From the NCBI GenBank assembly GCA_947499595.1, contig CANMOY010000007.1, forward strand, positions 62,001 to 126,000: 64,000 nt of DNA, read 5' to 3'. This stretch comes from an uncultured Mesonia sp. GTDB taxonomy: Bacteria > Bacteroidota > Bacteroidia > Flavobacteriales > Flavobacteriaceae. Position numbers and translations under genes: made by a program. Positions 35,989-44,817 of the stretch are shown here, piece by piece; the first letter of the stretch is position 1, and the number at the start of each line of letters is the position of its first letter. A model generated the notes under the pieces. It had not been told where the DNA came from and made no database searches. It was given only the letters and a program-made list of their open reading frames with translations.

Positions 35989-38226
35989 ATGAAATCTTTG
36001 GTCTTTTATCTGCCTATTTTGTGTGCTGTTTTAGGTATTGTTTTTATGCTATTTAAAGCCGTTTGGGTTAAGAAACAAGCGCGGGGAGATGCAAGCATGC
36101 AGCGCATTTCTAAGAACATTAAAGCAGGTGCTTTGGCTTTTCTTCACGCAGAGTATCGTTTACTATTAATTTTTGTGATAATTGCCGCAGCGGCCTTATT
36201 TTTTGTCTCCACGCAAGTAAGTTCAACTCATTGGATGATTGTTCCCGCTTTTGTTATAGGAGCTTTTTTTTCTGCATTAGCAGGAAACATAGGAATGCGT
36301 ATAGCTACAGAAGCCAATTCTAGAACCGCCGAAGCAGCCAAAACAAGTCTGCCTAAAGCTTTACAAATTTCGTTTAATGGAGGTACGGTTATGGGCTTAG
36401 GGGTAGCAGGCTTAGCCGTCTTGGGGCTAAGTTTATTATTTCTTTTTTTTATCAACCAATTTTTAGGAGATACAAGTAGTTTCTACTATGATATGACCCT
36501 TGTTTTAGAAACCCTAGCAGGTTTTTCTTTAGGTGCCGAGTCTATAGCATTATTCGCACGAGTTGGCGGCGGTATTTATACTAAAGCAGCCGATGTAGGT
36601 GCGGATTTGGTTGGGAAAGTTGAAGCTGGAATTCCCGAAGATGACCCAAGAAATCCGGCTACAATTGCCGATAATGTTGGCGATAACGTAGGAGATGTGG
36701 CAGGTATGGGTGCCGACTTATTTGGTAGCTATGTAGCTACCGTTTTAGCGGCTATGGTATTGGGTAACTATTTGATTCGAGATATGTCTATCTCTACTAG
36801 CTTTACAGACGATTTTGGTAATATGGGACCTATTTTACTGCCGCTACTAATTGCAGGGGTTGGTATTCTCGCCACGATTTTAGGAACTTTCGTTGTAAGA
36901 ATTAACAGCAACAAAGCTAAAGAGCCCCAAGTTCAAGCCGCTTTAGATCGTGGCAATTGGATAGCTATAGGTATTACGTTACTTGCTACTTGGTTTTTGA
37001 TAGACTGGATGCTTCCCGAAACGCTTGAAATGTTGTTTTTTGGTCAGGGAATGCAACGCATACCTGCAACGCATGTTTTTTGGGCAGCAGTAATTGGGCT
37101 GGCAGTAGGAGCACTTATCTCGGTGGTTACGGCATATTATACCAGCCTGGGTAAAAAGCCAGTTATGAGTATCGTGAAAAATAGTTCTACAGGCGCAGCC
37201 ACTAATATCATTGCAGGTTTGGCGGTTGGGATGAAATCTACTTTTGCTTCCGTTTTGCTTTTTGCGGTGGCTATTTTTAGTTCTTATGCACTAGCAGGAT
37301 TCTATGGGGTAGCTCTAGCCGCTTCAGCGATGATGGCAACAACGGCTATGCAGTTGGCTATCGATGCATTCGGACCCATTGCCGATAATGCTGGAGGAGT
37401 AGCTGAAATGAGCCAATTACCAGCACAAGTGAGAGAAAGAACAGATATTTTAGACTCTGTAGGAAACACAACTGCTGCAGTAGGTAAAGGTTTTGCAATT
37501 GCTTCGGCTGCCTTAACTGCCCTGGCTCTTTTTGCAGCTTATGTTACCTTTACAGGTATTCAGGGTATCAATATCTTTAAAGCAGATGTTTTAGCTACTT
37601 TGTTTGTAGGCGGTATGGTTCCCGTTGTTTTTTCGGCTCTAGCCATGGAATCTGTGGGTAAAGCGGCCATGCAAATGGTTAAAGAAGTGAGAAGACAGTT
37701 TAGAGAGATACCGGGAATTTTAGAAGGTACAGCCGAACCCGAACACGCAAAATGCGTCGCTATATCTACGCAAGCGGCTCTAAAAGAAATGATTTTACCA
37801 GGGGTATTAACACTCATCAGCCCTATACTTATAGGTTTATGGCTGGGTGCAGAACCGCTTGGTGGTTATATGGCAGGGGTTTGTGTTTCGGGAGTAATGT
37901 GGGCTATTTTTCAGAATAATGCGGGTGGAGCCTGGGATAATGCTAAAAAATCTTTTGAGGCAGGAGTGCTTATCGATGGTAAGAAAATGTACAAAGGCAG
38001 CGATGCACATAAAGCGGCCGTGACAGGAGACACGGTAGGCGATCCTTTTAAAGATACTTCTGGCCCTAGTATGAACATTCTTATTAAACTTACATGTCTT
38101 GTAGGCTTGGTTATGGCACCTCTAATTGCCGAAGTACAGCATGAAGAGCCGCGTAAGGCTCAATTAGACAAAAGCTTGAACAATCAAAAAGAAAATATTA
38201 TTTTGGTAAAAACAAAATCCAATTAA
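35989..38226 (+). CDS. hppA: Membrane-bound ion-pumping pyrophosphatase
   Basis: 745 residues, about 16 membrane helices. It couples PPi hydrolysis to Na+ or H+ export. The PPi/Mg site [20 protein letters not shown] and [20 protein letters not shown] are intact, as is the second site region [19 protein letters not shown]. The [17 protein letters not shown] motif has Ala, not Lys, at the position that separates K+-dependent from K+-independent enzymes, so K+ stimulation is expected. Na+ versus H+ specificity was not resolved here. The C-terminal tail after the last helix is charged. Confidence 0.95.
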   Translation: MKSLVFYLPILCAVLGIVFMLFKAVWVKKQARGDASMQRISKNIKAGALAFLHAEYRLLLIFVIIAAAALFFVSTQVSSTHWMIVPAFVIGAFFSALAGNIGMRIATEANSRTAEAAKTSLPKALQISFNGGTVMGLGVAGLAVLGLSLLFLFFINQFLGDTSSFYYDMTLVLETLAGFSLGAESIALFARVGGGIYTKAADVGADLVGKVEAGIPEDDPRNPATIADNVGDNVGDVAGMGADLFGSYVATVLAAMVLGNYLIRDMSISTSFTDDFGNMGPILLPLLIAGVGILATILGTFVVRINSNKAKEPQVQAALDRGNWIAIGITLLATWFLIDWMLPETLEMLFFGQGMQRIPATHVFWAAVIGLAVGALISVVTAYYTSLGKKPVMSIVKNSSTGAATNIIAGLAVGMKSTFASVLLFAVAIFSSYALAGFYGVALAASAMMATTAMQLAIDAFGPIADNAGGVAEMSQLPAQVRERTDILDSVGNTTAAVGKGFAIASAALTALALFAAYVTFTGIQGINIFKADVLATLFVGGMVPVVFSALAMESVGKAAMQMVKEVRRQFREIPGILEGTAEPEHAKCVAISTQAALKEMILPGVLTLISPILIGLWLGAEPLGGYMAGVCVSGVMWAIFQNNAGGAWDNAKKSFEAGVLIDGKKMYKGSDAHKAAVTGDTVGDPFKDTSGPSMNILIKLTCLVGLVMAPLIAEVQHEEPRKAQLDKSLNNQKENIILVKTKSN

Positions 38227-38256
38227 GCGTCAACAGGCGTTTTAAAATATTTTACC

Positions 38257-39264
38257 TTGAAACAATTTCTTAAATTTCTTCGGTTGTCTAAACAAGTCGA
38301 TCACTTGTATATTCAGTCGTTTTCAGGTTATGCTTCCGCGGATGGCTTAAGGGTGGCGGGAAGAGTGTTAAATCATAAACCGAGAAATAGTAAAACAGAT
38401 ATTTCACCTTCTGCTTGGCGGGCTAGTTTTGCCAATTTTAATACCTATGAAGTTGAAAATGTTCAAGTAACGCTTTGGTATAATGAGAAACCTTTGGCTT
38501 GTTGTTTAACCAATAGCGAAGGATACTATTTTTTTGAAGTTCAAGTGCCGTGGGAAGAAGCAATAGAAAAGCAAACAAAATGGCTGCCCTATAGAATACA
38601 ATGCGTGTACCAAAAAATTGCCCAAGAGAAGAAATGTTGGTTTTTACAGCCTAATTCTAATTTTGATTATGGAATTATTAGTGATATAGACGACACACTT
38701 ATTCATACTGGGGTGAATTCCTTTTTAAAATGGGAACTGATAAAAAATTCTATTTTTACTCTTGCAGAAGAAAGAGTGCCTATTGACTATGCGAGTCAAT
38801 TTTATCAAGCTTTACGAGCCCAATCTAAAGGGGTAGATCGACCATTTTTCTATTTAAGCAATAGTCCATTTAATTTATATAGTTACTTGCAAGTTTTTTT
38901 ACGCATTCATAAATTCCCCAAAGGGGTATTATTATTACGGGATTTTCCTAACCTATGGCGGCAAATGGTTAACCGAGAAAAACCGCATAAACAAAAAGAA
39001 ATTTTACGCATCTTAAACGCATTTCAAGATAAAACTTTTGTTCTTATTGGTGACAGTGGCGAGCATGACCCTAGTATTTACACTGAAATAGCACAAATAT
39101 ATCCAGATAGGATAGAGGCTATACTATTAAGGCGAGTAAAAAGTAAATCTAAAATGAGGCTCGCCAGTCGCATTGTAAGTAAATTTAAATCCACTCCTGT
39201 GGTCTTTTTCTCAAATGGAGAAGAAGCTATTACAGCGGCAAAAAAAATGGGCTTAATTCAATAA
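38257..39264 (+). CDS. APP1-type phosphatidate phosphatase domain protein (DUF2183)
   Basis: 335 residues. The HAD-like catalytic motif DIDDTLIHTGV (DxDxT, ~residues 148-158), the FFYLSNSPFNLYSYLQVFL segment and the FVLIGDSGEHDPSIYTEIA motif with the C-terminal aspartate are characteristic of the App1 C-terminal domain, which dephosphorylates phosphatidate in yeast. The N-terminal ~140 residues form a beta-rich segment. The start codon is TTG at 38257, with no ATG before the conserved N-terminus. Its last codons contain a terminator that serves the facing gene. Confidence 0.85.
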   Translation: MKQFLKFLRLSKQVDHLYIQSFSGYASADGLRVAGRVLNHKPRNSKTDISPSAWRASFANFNTYEVENVQVTLWYNEKPLACCLTNSEGYYFFEVQVPWEEAIEKQTKWLPYRIQCVYQKIAQEKKCWFLQPNSNFDYGIISDIDDTLIHTGVNSFLKWELIKNSIFTLAEERVPIDYASQFYQALRAQSKGVDRPFFYLSNSPFNLYSYLQVFLRIHKFPKGVLLLRDFPNLWRQMVNREKPHKQKEILRILNAFQDKTFVLIGDSGEHDPSIYTEIAQIYPDRIEAILLRRVKSKSKMRLASRIVSKFKSTPVVFFSNGEEAITAAKKMGLIQ

Positions 39265-39274
39265 AATTAAGCCC
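39241..39274 (-). terminator. Minus-strand terminator inside the end of the APP1 gene
   Basis: GGGCTTAAT (39249-39257) and ATTAAGCCC (39266-39274) form a 9-bp stem whose loop contains the APP1 stop codon. On the minus strand a run of U follows (A7 at 39241-39247), so it ends the hydroxylase transcript. Confidence 0.75.
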
Positions 39275-39297
39275 TATAAGGTAATTTCTCAATGAAA

Positions 39298-39975
39298 TTA
39301 GGTTGTTTCTGGATCTATATATACATTGGTTTTTTGTTTTCTTTTAGCTTTAATATCCTTTCTGGGCATAGTGCCAAAAATATGATCCCAAAGGGTAGAA
39401 GACACTCCAAAAGCTCGGTCTGGTTCACGGTAGTGATGAATGCTATGGTGGTGCCATAAAACCTTTAAAAAGTTATTGGGTACCTTAAAAGCATGAACCG
39501 AATAATGCACCGCTAGATATGCAGCATAGCCCATTAAAAAACCAGCCAGAAATCCAAAAACAAATTCACCTAAAAACACACGATACACAATAAAGAGTAC
39601 TGTGGCGATAATCAGGCTTAAAACGGGTGGCATGGCCAACCTAGACTTATCTTTTGGGTAATCATGATGCACTCCGTGCATGGTATAACTAATTTTCTTC
39701 TTTCGTTCGCTAGTAGCAGGAATATGATATAAGTATCGGTGCATGATATACTCAATAAAAGTAAAAAAGAATAATCCTGCAAAGAACAATAAAACCATTG
39801 TAGGGGTTTCAAATCCTTTTTCTACAATTCCATAATAGATAAGAGCCGCAGAAATTACCGAAAAGATAATCAGGGGCAAAGATATATGGGTATGCGTTAA
39901 TTTTTCTAAAATAGGATTTTTAAATAATTTAGGTGATCCTTTGTGCTTAGGTCTTTTTAATTTTGTTGATTCCAT
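39298..39975 (-). CDS. Fatty acid hydroxylase superfamily membrane protein
   Basis: 225 residues with about four membrane segments. The His boxes of the di-iron hydroxylase/desaturase superfamily are present: EYIMHRYLYHIP, HGVHHDYPKD and HHSIHHYREPDRAFGVSSTLWDHIFGT. Members hydroxylate fatty acyl chains or sterol-like lipids; in flavobacteria the likely use is hydroxylation of sphingolipid or ornithine-lipid chains (inference). It is 11 bp downstream of the deoxynucleoside kinase gene. Confidence 0.88.
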   Translation of the reverse strand: MESTKLKRPKHKGSPKLFKNPILEKLTHTHISLPLIIFSVISAALIYYGIVEKGFETPTMVLLFFAGLFFFTFIEYIMHRYLYHIPATSERKKKISYTMHGVHHDYPKDKSRLAMPPVLSLIIATVLFIVYRVFLGEFVFGFLAGFLMGYAAYLAVHYSVHAFKVPNNFLKVLWHHHSIHHYREPDRAFGVSSTLWDHIFGTMPRKDIKAKRKQKTNVYIDPETT

Positions 39976-39986
39976 AGGGCTGTTAT

Positions 39987-40601
39987 TTAAAAGAGACCGT
40001 TGATTTCGGCATCTATTTTATTAATAATTTCTCCAAGATCTTCAGGGTTGTCTACAAAGTTAATGTTATCTACATCAATAATCAATAAATTGCCTTTGTC
40101 GTAAGTCGCAATCCAAGCTTCATAACGTTCATTAAGTCGGCTCAAATAATCAATAGAAATGCTGCTTTCATAATCTCTTCCGCGTTTATGAATTTGAGCA
40201 ACAAGATTGGGTATACTGCTACGCAAATAAATCAAAAGATCTGGTGCCTCAGTAACGCGTTCCATCAAGTTAAATAACGAACTATAATTGTTGAAATCAC
40301 GATTGGTCATAAGTCCCATTGCGTGTAAGTTGGGAGCAAAAATAAAGGCATCTTCATAGATGGTTCGATCTTGAATAATGTCTTTTCCGCTTTTGCGGAT
40401 ATCTAAAATTTGTCTGAACCGCGAGTTCAAGAAATAAACCTGTAAATTAAATGACCAGCGCTCCATTTGATTGTAAAAATCTTCTAAATACGGATTTTCT
40501 AATACATCTTCAAATTGCGCTTCCCAATTAAAGTGTTTGGCTAAGAGTCTGGTTAGGGTTGTTTTTCCCGCGCCTATATTTCCGGCTATGGCTACGTGCA
40601 T
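39987..40601 (-). CDS. Deoxynucleoside kinase
   Basis: 204 residues. P-loop AIAGNIGAGKTTL (4-16), FEDVLENPYLEDFY at the substrate site, the DRTIYEDAFIFA motif (the D/E-R-S/T element), and the lid KRGRDYESS. It phosphorylates deoxynucleosides (most likely dA/dG type, inferred from the family) for dNTP salvage. This is the second such kinase in the window and, unlike the one fused to FolK, it keeps the DRT motif. It is followed by the hydroxylase gene in the same direction. Confidence 0.9.
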   Translation of the reverse strand: MHVAIAGNIGAGKTTLTRLLAKHFNWEAQFEDVLENPYLEDFYNQMERWSFNLQVYFLNSRFRQILDIRKSGKDIIQDRTIYEDAFIFAPNLHAMGLMTNRDFNNYSSLFNLMERVTEAPDLLIYLRSSIPNLVAQIHKRGRDYESSISIDYLSRLNERYEAWIATYDKGNLLIIDVDNINFVDNPEDLGEIINKIDAEINGLF

Positions 40602-40604
40602 AGA

Positions 40605-41375
40605 TTAGTCTGTGTTTATTTGGTAATAAATTAGTTTGTTTTGCTTGTAAATATAAAGGTTTTCCTTACTCACATAAAAATCTTTAACGTCATTTTCATA
40701 AAGATCAAGTTCTAAAACCTCCTTAGTTTTTAAGTTGAAACGATAAAAATTACCTTTTGCATATGTATACAAGTAATTGGCTGTAGCCATAAGTTGCTCA
40801 GTACCTTTAAAATAAAATTCTTGGGTGATGTTTCCATAGACATTTAAAACCCGAATTTTATCTTCTTGGGCCTCAAAAAAGTGCGTTAAATTTGCCGTAT
40901 AAAGCGCTTGGTTTGATAAAATAGGAGGCGACTGGTGCAAGGTTTTTTGCTGGGGGTAATTAAAAAAATCAAGAATACCTTGTTCAGTATTTACCAGCCA
41001 TAAACTATTGTTTTGAGCGGTGTAAGCCGCATTTAAAATCCGTAAAGGCGATAAGTTGTTAAAGTTGATTTGTGTTATGGGGTTCAATTGATTGTCTAAT
41101 ATAACCACCGTGTTGAAGTCTTGATAAAATAAGCTAATGCGTAGCGGATTGCTAATATCTACATGGCTTAAATCTCCCAAATTCAAATTAATGTACTGTT
41201 TTAAGTCATTTGGGCTTTTTTTATAAAAAACTTGGTCTTTTATAAAATAATACCGATCAAATGCATCTACTCCCACAAATTTATCTGCTTTAAGCGGACT
41301 TAATAAAGTGCTTTCTTGTTTTTGTGCATGAAGTAAATTAATGCTTAGTACAAAGAAAAATAAAATCAATTTCAT
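40605..41375 (-). CDS. Exported hypothetical protein, beta-propeller-like
   Basis: About 256 residues after choosing the ATG at 41375, which gives a clear signal peptide (MKLILFFFVLSINLLHAQ). An upstream in-frame start would place coding sequence inside the preceding gene. The mature part has repeated short beta motifs (YFIKDQVFYKKSPN; VVILDNQLNPITQINF; SLWLVNTEQGILDFF; LYTYAKGNFYRFNLKTKEVL) like blades of a propeller. No known enzyme motif is seen, and the function is unknown. It starts 1 nt after the stop of the upstream small membrane protein and ends 3 bp before the kinase gene. Confidence 0.7.
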   Translation of the reverse strand: MKLILFFFVLSINLLHAQKQESTLLSPLKADKFVGVDAFDRYYFIKDQVFYKKSPNDLKQYINLNLGDLSHVDISNPLRISLFYQDFNTVVILDNQLNPITQINFNNLSPLRILNAAYTAQNNSLWLVNTEQGILDFFNYPQQKTLHQSPPILSNQALYTANLTHFFEAQEDKIRVLNVYGNITQEFYFKGTEQLMATANYLYTYAKGNFYRFNLKTKEVLELDLYENDVKDFYVSKENLYIYKQNKLIYYQINTD

Positions 41376-41376
41376 C

Positions 41377-41718
41377 TTACAAAAGTACTTTAAAATCCCA
41401 ATTATAGCTCCATAAACAGTCGATAGCATCTGTAAAAAGATGAAAGCTTAATCCAATTGCAAAAGTTTTTATCATTTTATTTTTCGCTAAAAAGGCTACT
41501 AACAAGTACAATGCCCATGCCCAATAAGTATGCAGCAGGTGGAAATTAATACTGCAACGCTTTGGATCAAATATAGGATCGGCTAGCAGATGGTCTAAAT
41601 CGACTAACATGCTGGCTAATAAAATTAAATAAACTTGCTTAATATTATTCTTATCTATTAAATAAGCGATGAGAAAAATAAAGCCAAAATGTAAAAAGTA
41701 GTGGGTGAAAGTTTGCAT
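41377..41718 (-). CDS. Small membrane protein (DUF6122-like)
   Basis: 113 residues with three to four membrane segments (FLHFGFIFLIAYLID; VYLILLASMLVDLDHLL; LYLLVAFLAKNKMIKTFAIG). Asp and His residues in LVDLDHLLADPIF and HLFTDAIDCLWS recall metal-dependent membrane hydrolase-like proteins. The true start is probably the ATG at 41718, which overlaps the TGA of the upstream gene by one base (TGATG), implying coupled translation. The family label is moderately certain and the function is unknown. Confidence 0.65.
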   Translation of the reverse strand: MQTFTHYFLHFGFIFLIAYLIDKNNIKQVYLILLASMLVDLDHLLADPIFDPKRCSINFHLLHTYWAWALYLLVAFLAKNKMIKTFAIGLSFHLFTDAIDCLWSYNWDFKVLL

Positions 41719-42044
41719 CAATCTGGCTTTTCTATGTCGTCTTCATCGGGTAAAAGTAAATCGTTGAGGCGGCGTTCTAATGATATATAACGGCCAATAC
41801 CAATCAATAAGAATACCACGCAAATAAACAGTGCGATATACCCAATGATTTTTAAATTTGTGTATTCTTTTACTTGCAGCAGGGCTATACCGCCTAACAG
41901 TAGGTAAAGGGAAGCTCTAATGTAAGAAAGCAAAGTGCGCTCATTGGCTAGTTTGGTTCTTTCAAGCGCCAGATGCTCGCGCAAGTTTTTCTCATCGGTT
42001 ATGCGAGGTTTAAATGGGTTATGTAGTTTTAATCTCTTTTTCAT
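41718..42044 (-). CDS. DUF202/YidH family membrane protein
   Basis: 108 residues. The signature EHLALERTKLANERTLLSYI is followed by two to three membrane helices (ASLYLLLGGIALLQ; IIGYIALFICVVFLLIGIG). The family has no firm function. It overlaps the next gene by one base and lies 12 bp downstream of the SLC13 permease gene. Confidence 0.85.
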   Translation of the reverse strand: MKKRLKLHNPFKPRITDEKNLREHLALERTKLANERTLLSYIRASLYLLLGGIALLQVKEYTNLKIIGYIALFICVVFLLIGIGRYISLERRLNDLLLPDEDDIEKPD

Positions 42045-42056
42045 GATAGTCAGACT

Positions 42057-43817
42057 TTAAAAGGGAAAGAACAAAGGTATGATAATAGAGGCAGCAATCC
42101 AGACAACAAGATTAAGAGGGGTGCCTATTTTTAAATAATCGGTAAATTTATAATTACCTGGAGCGTAAACCATGGTGTTAGTAGGGTAACTTACGGGTGT
42201 CATAAAAGTGAGAGAACAAGCAAACATAACCGCAATTAAAAAAGGTTTTTCGCTTACTTGCAAAATTTGGGCAAACTCTATCACAATTGGAGTCATTAGC
42301 ACAGCGGTTGCTTTACTCGATAATACATTGGTTGCTAGAAAGGTAAAAAGGAATATAAGGCTTAACATAATTTGTGGAGGTAGGCCGCCTAAATTTTCAA
42401 AAAGAAAATTAGATATTAACTCTGAGCCACCTGTTTTTTCTAAGGCTTTACCCATAGATAAAACTCCGGCAACCATAAAAATCACTTTCCATTCTATTGC
42501 TTTATAAGCTTCATTAGGCTTAAGTATAGCGGTGGTCACAATAAGTAAACTCCCTACCAAGGCGCTTATGAGTATTGAAGTGATATTAAAAGCGGCGGCC
42601 AAAATTACACCCATTAAAATGAGAATTGCCGGTATAGCCTTTTTGTAGTTTATTTTACGGTCTTCATATTCAGATAAAGCCACAAGCATTTTGTTGCGTG
42701 TTAAAGCTTGTATATTATGGCGCGCTGTATAGATAAGCAGCATATCTCCCTCTTTTAGCGAAACGTTAGCTACGTTTTTAGTAATGGTCTCTTTGCGTTG
42801 CCTAATAGCCAAAACCGAAGCATAATAGTTGTTTCTAAATTTGGTTTGCGCTAAAGTTTTTCCCGAAAGCGAAGATCCGTGAGGGATCATAACCTCAAAG
42901 ATGCGCTTTTCACTATCGTCTTCGCTAATTTCTCCTATACCGCTAAACTTATAGTATTTACTTTCTCTTATTTTACTGATTTTGCTCGGATTCATAAGTA
43001 CCTTGAGCACGTCTCCTTCTCGTAAAATAGTTTCTTCATTAAACTCATAAAACCGAAGATGATTTCGCTTTATCATTAAAATTTGCACTTGTAAATCACT
43101 AATCAAAAAGGTTTTACCGATAGCTTTATTGATGTCTGGATTTTTGGGCAAAATTTCGATTTCTGCCATATAATCCTCGGCTTCATGTTGTAGGGTCTCA
43201 GATTTTTTTATGCGTTTAGGCAGAATCAAGGGAGCTACGATAAAAATATAAATGAGTCCAGCTGCTGTAATACCCAAAGCCGCAAGTGAAAATTCAAACA
43301 TCTCAAATCCAGTACTGCCTAATTCTTGAGCATAACTACTAACCAAAATATTGGTTGAAGTACCTATTAGCGTACAAGTGCCTCCAAACAGAGCCGAAAA
43401 GGAAATAGGAATAAGCAAACGCGAAGGCGCAATACCGGTTTCTCGTGATACCATTAGCGCCATAGGAATAAGCATAGCGACCACGGCCGTATCATTAATA
43501 AAGGCAGAAAAAACAGCAGCCGTAAGACAAAAAACAATTAAAGCCAATACGTAGTTTACCCGCGCTATTTTTACAATTTTTGAGCTTAAGCCATTAATAA
43601 TACCCGATTTAAACACTGCAGCACTTAGCACAAACATACAGCCTAAGGTTATAGTGGCGGGATGATTAAAACCGGCAAAACCTTCTTCAGGATTTAATAC
43701 ACCAGAAACAATAAACAAAGACATTATGAGTATAGAAGTGGTGTCTATACTAAAATAGTCTTTCACAAAAAGAAAGATGCCAATGCCTATTATTATAAAG
43801 GTGATGGTTAAATACAT
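42057..43817 (-). CDS. SLC13/CitT-type permease with two central TrkA-C-like domains
   Basis: 586 residues. The N-terminal half (residues 1-~200) and the C-terminal half (~400-586) each carry membrane helices with the family segments FSALFGGTCTLIGTSTNILV and FACSLTFMTPVSYPTNTMVY. Between them lie two regulatory TrkA-C-like domains (NKAIGKTFLISDLQVQILMI; SLSGKTLAQTKFRNNYYASV). Such proteins transport dicarboxylates, sulfate or related anions with Na+; the substrate is not decidable here. It is the first gene of the small membrane-protein run. Confidence 0.85.
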   Translation of the reverse strand: MYLTITFIIIGIGIFLFVKDYFSIDTTSILIMSLFIVSGVLNPEEGFAGFNHPATITLGCMFVLSAAVFKSGIINGLSSKIVKIARVNYVLALIVFCLTAAVFSAFINDTAVVAMLIPMALMVSRETGIAPSRLLIPISFSALFGGTCTLIGTSTNILVSSYAQELGSTGFEMFEFSLAALGITAAGLIYIFIVAPLILPKRIKKSETLQHEAEDYMAEIEILPKNPDINKAIGKTFLISDLQVQILMIKRNHLRFYEFNEETILREGDVLKVLMNPSKISKIRESKYYKFSGIGEISEDDSEKRIFEVMIPHGSSLSGKTLAQTKFRNNYYASVLAIRQRKETITKNVANVSLKEGDMLLIYTARHNIQALTRNKMLVALSEYEDRKINYKKAIPAILILMGVILAAAFNITSILISALVGSLLIVTTAILKPNEAYKAIEWKVIFMVAGVLSMGKALEKTGGSELISNFLFENLGGLPPQIMLSLIFLFTFLATNVLSSKATAVLMTPIVIEFAQILQVSEKPFLIAVMFACSLTFMTPVSYPTNTMVYAPGNYKFTDYLKIGTPLNLVVWIAASIIIPLFFPF

Positions 43818-43861
43818 AAAACCTTTTCTTTATGAAGGGTTATAAAGTTAAAACATAATGT

Positions 43862-44797
43862 TTAATATTCTCGATTTTGATCAATTCGGTTTTTCATTGC
43901 TCTACCTTGTTGCAGTCGTTCTAAATTAGATACAATCTGCTGGCTTACCACCTTAGGGTCGGTAGCACTAGCCATATGCGGTGTAATTTGAATATGTTCG
44001 TGATCCCAAAAAACATGATCCTGAGGCAAAGGCTCCTCTGTAAATACATCAAGGCTAGCCCCACTTAACTGTCCGTTTTGTAAAGCCTCTAGCAAGTCAT
44101 TTTCTTTCAAGTGCGCACCACGTCCTACATTTATTAAATAACAACCAGGCTTAAGCTGATCAAAAAGCGTTTTATTAAGAATACCACGGGTTTTAGATGT
44201 TAAGGGTAGAAGACACACTAAGATATCACAAGACTGCAAAAATTGAGGCAGTTGTTGTTCAGAATGGTAGGTGGTAATATTTTCGTGTGTTTTTGCGGTA
44301 GAAGAGTAGCCTAAAACCTGAAAATTATTTTTAATCAAAAGCTCCCCCACCGATTGACCAATTTGACCAAAACCTAATATACCTACGGCGGTTTCTTCTG
44401 GGCGTTTGTATTTAATGGGACGCCATTCTTTTTTTTGCTGAAGCTTAGGGTAGGTATATAAATCACGAATGTGCATCAAGCAAAGCGATAGCACAAACTG
44501 ACTCAAATCGGTTGACAAACGCGGGTGTTCAATTTTGGTGACTTGTATATGCTCTTTTATGCTGTTCTGGGAAAAGATATGATGTACCCCTGCTCCCATA
44601 GAGGCGATTACTTTTAAATTAGGGTATTGGTCAAAAACTCCCGCTGGAGGCCGCCAGGTTAAGATAAATTCGGTTTCTTCTCGTTGGGTATCATCTGGAT
44701 AAATTTCTATGGTCAAATTCTTATTTTCATCCTTTAAGGCTTGAACCCATTGGTCTAAACTTCTATCAGGAGCGATGATAACAATCTTGTTATTCAT
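43862..44797 (-). CDS. NAD(P)-dependent 2-hydroxyacid dehydrogenase (GhrA-like)
   Basis: 311 residues. Rossmann motif GILGFGQIGQSVGELL (~137-152), catalytic Arg in LINVGRGAHLKENDLL, the Glu in VFTEEPLPQDH and the His in ITPHMASATDP are all present. GhrA-type enzymes reduce glyoxylate and hydroxypyruvate. The gene lies 20 bp downstream of the acyl-CoA dehydrogenase gene on the same strand and 44 bp before the permease gene. Confidence 0.88.
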   Translation of the reverse strand: MNNKIVIIAPDRSLDQWVQALKDENKNLTIEIYPDDTQREETEFILTWRPPAGVFDQYPNLKVIASMGAGVHHIFSQNSIKEHIQVTKIEHPRLSTDLSQFVLSLCLMHIRDLYTYPKLQQKKEWRPIKYKRPEETAVGILGFGQIGQSVGELLIKNNFQVLGYSSTAKTHENITTYHSEQQLPQFLQSCDILVCLLPLTSKTRGILNKTLFDQLKPGCYLINVGRGAHLKENDLLEALQNGQLSGASLDVFTEEPLPQDHVFWDHEHIQITPHMASATDPKVVSQQIVSNLERLQQGRAMKNRIDQNREY

Positions 44798-44817
44798 TTT
44801 AAGGTGTTTTTTATGGA

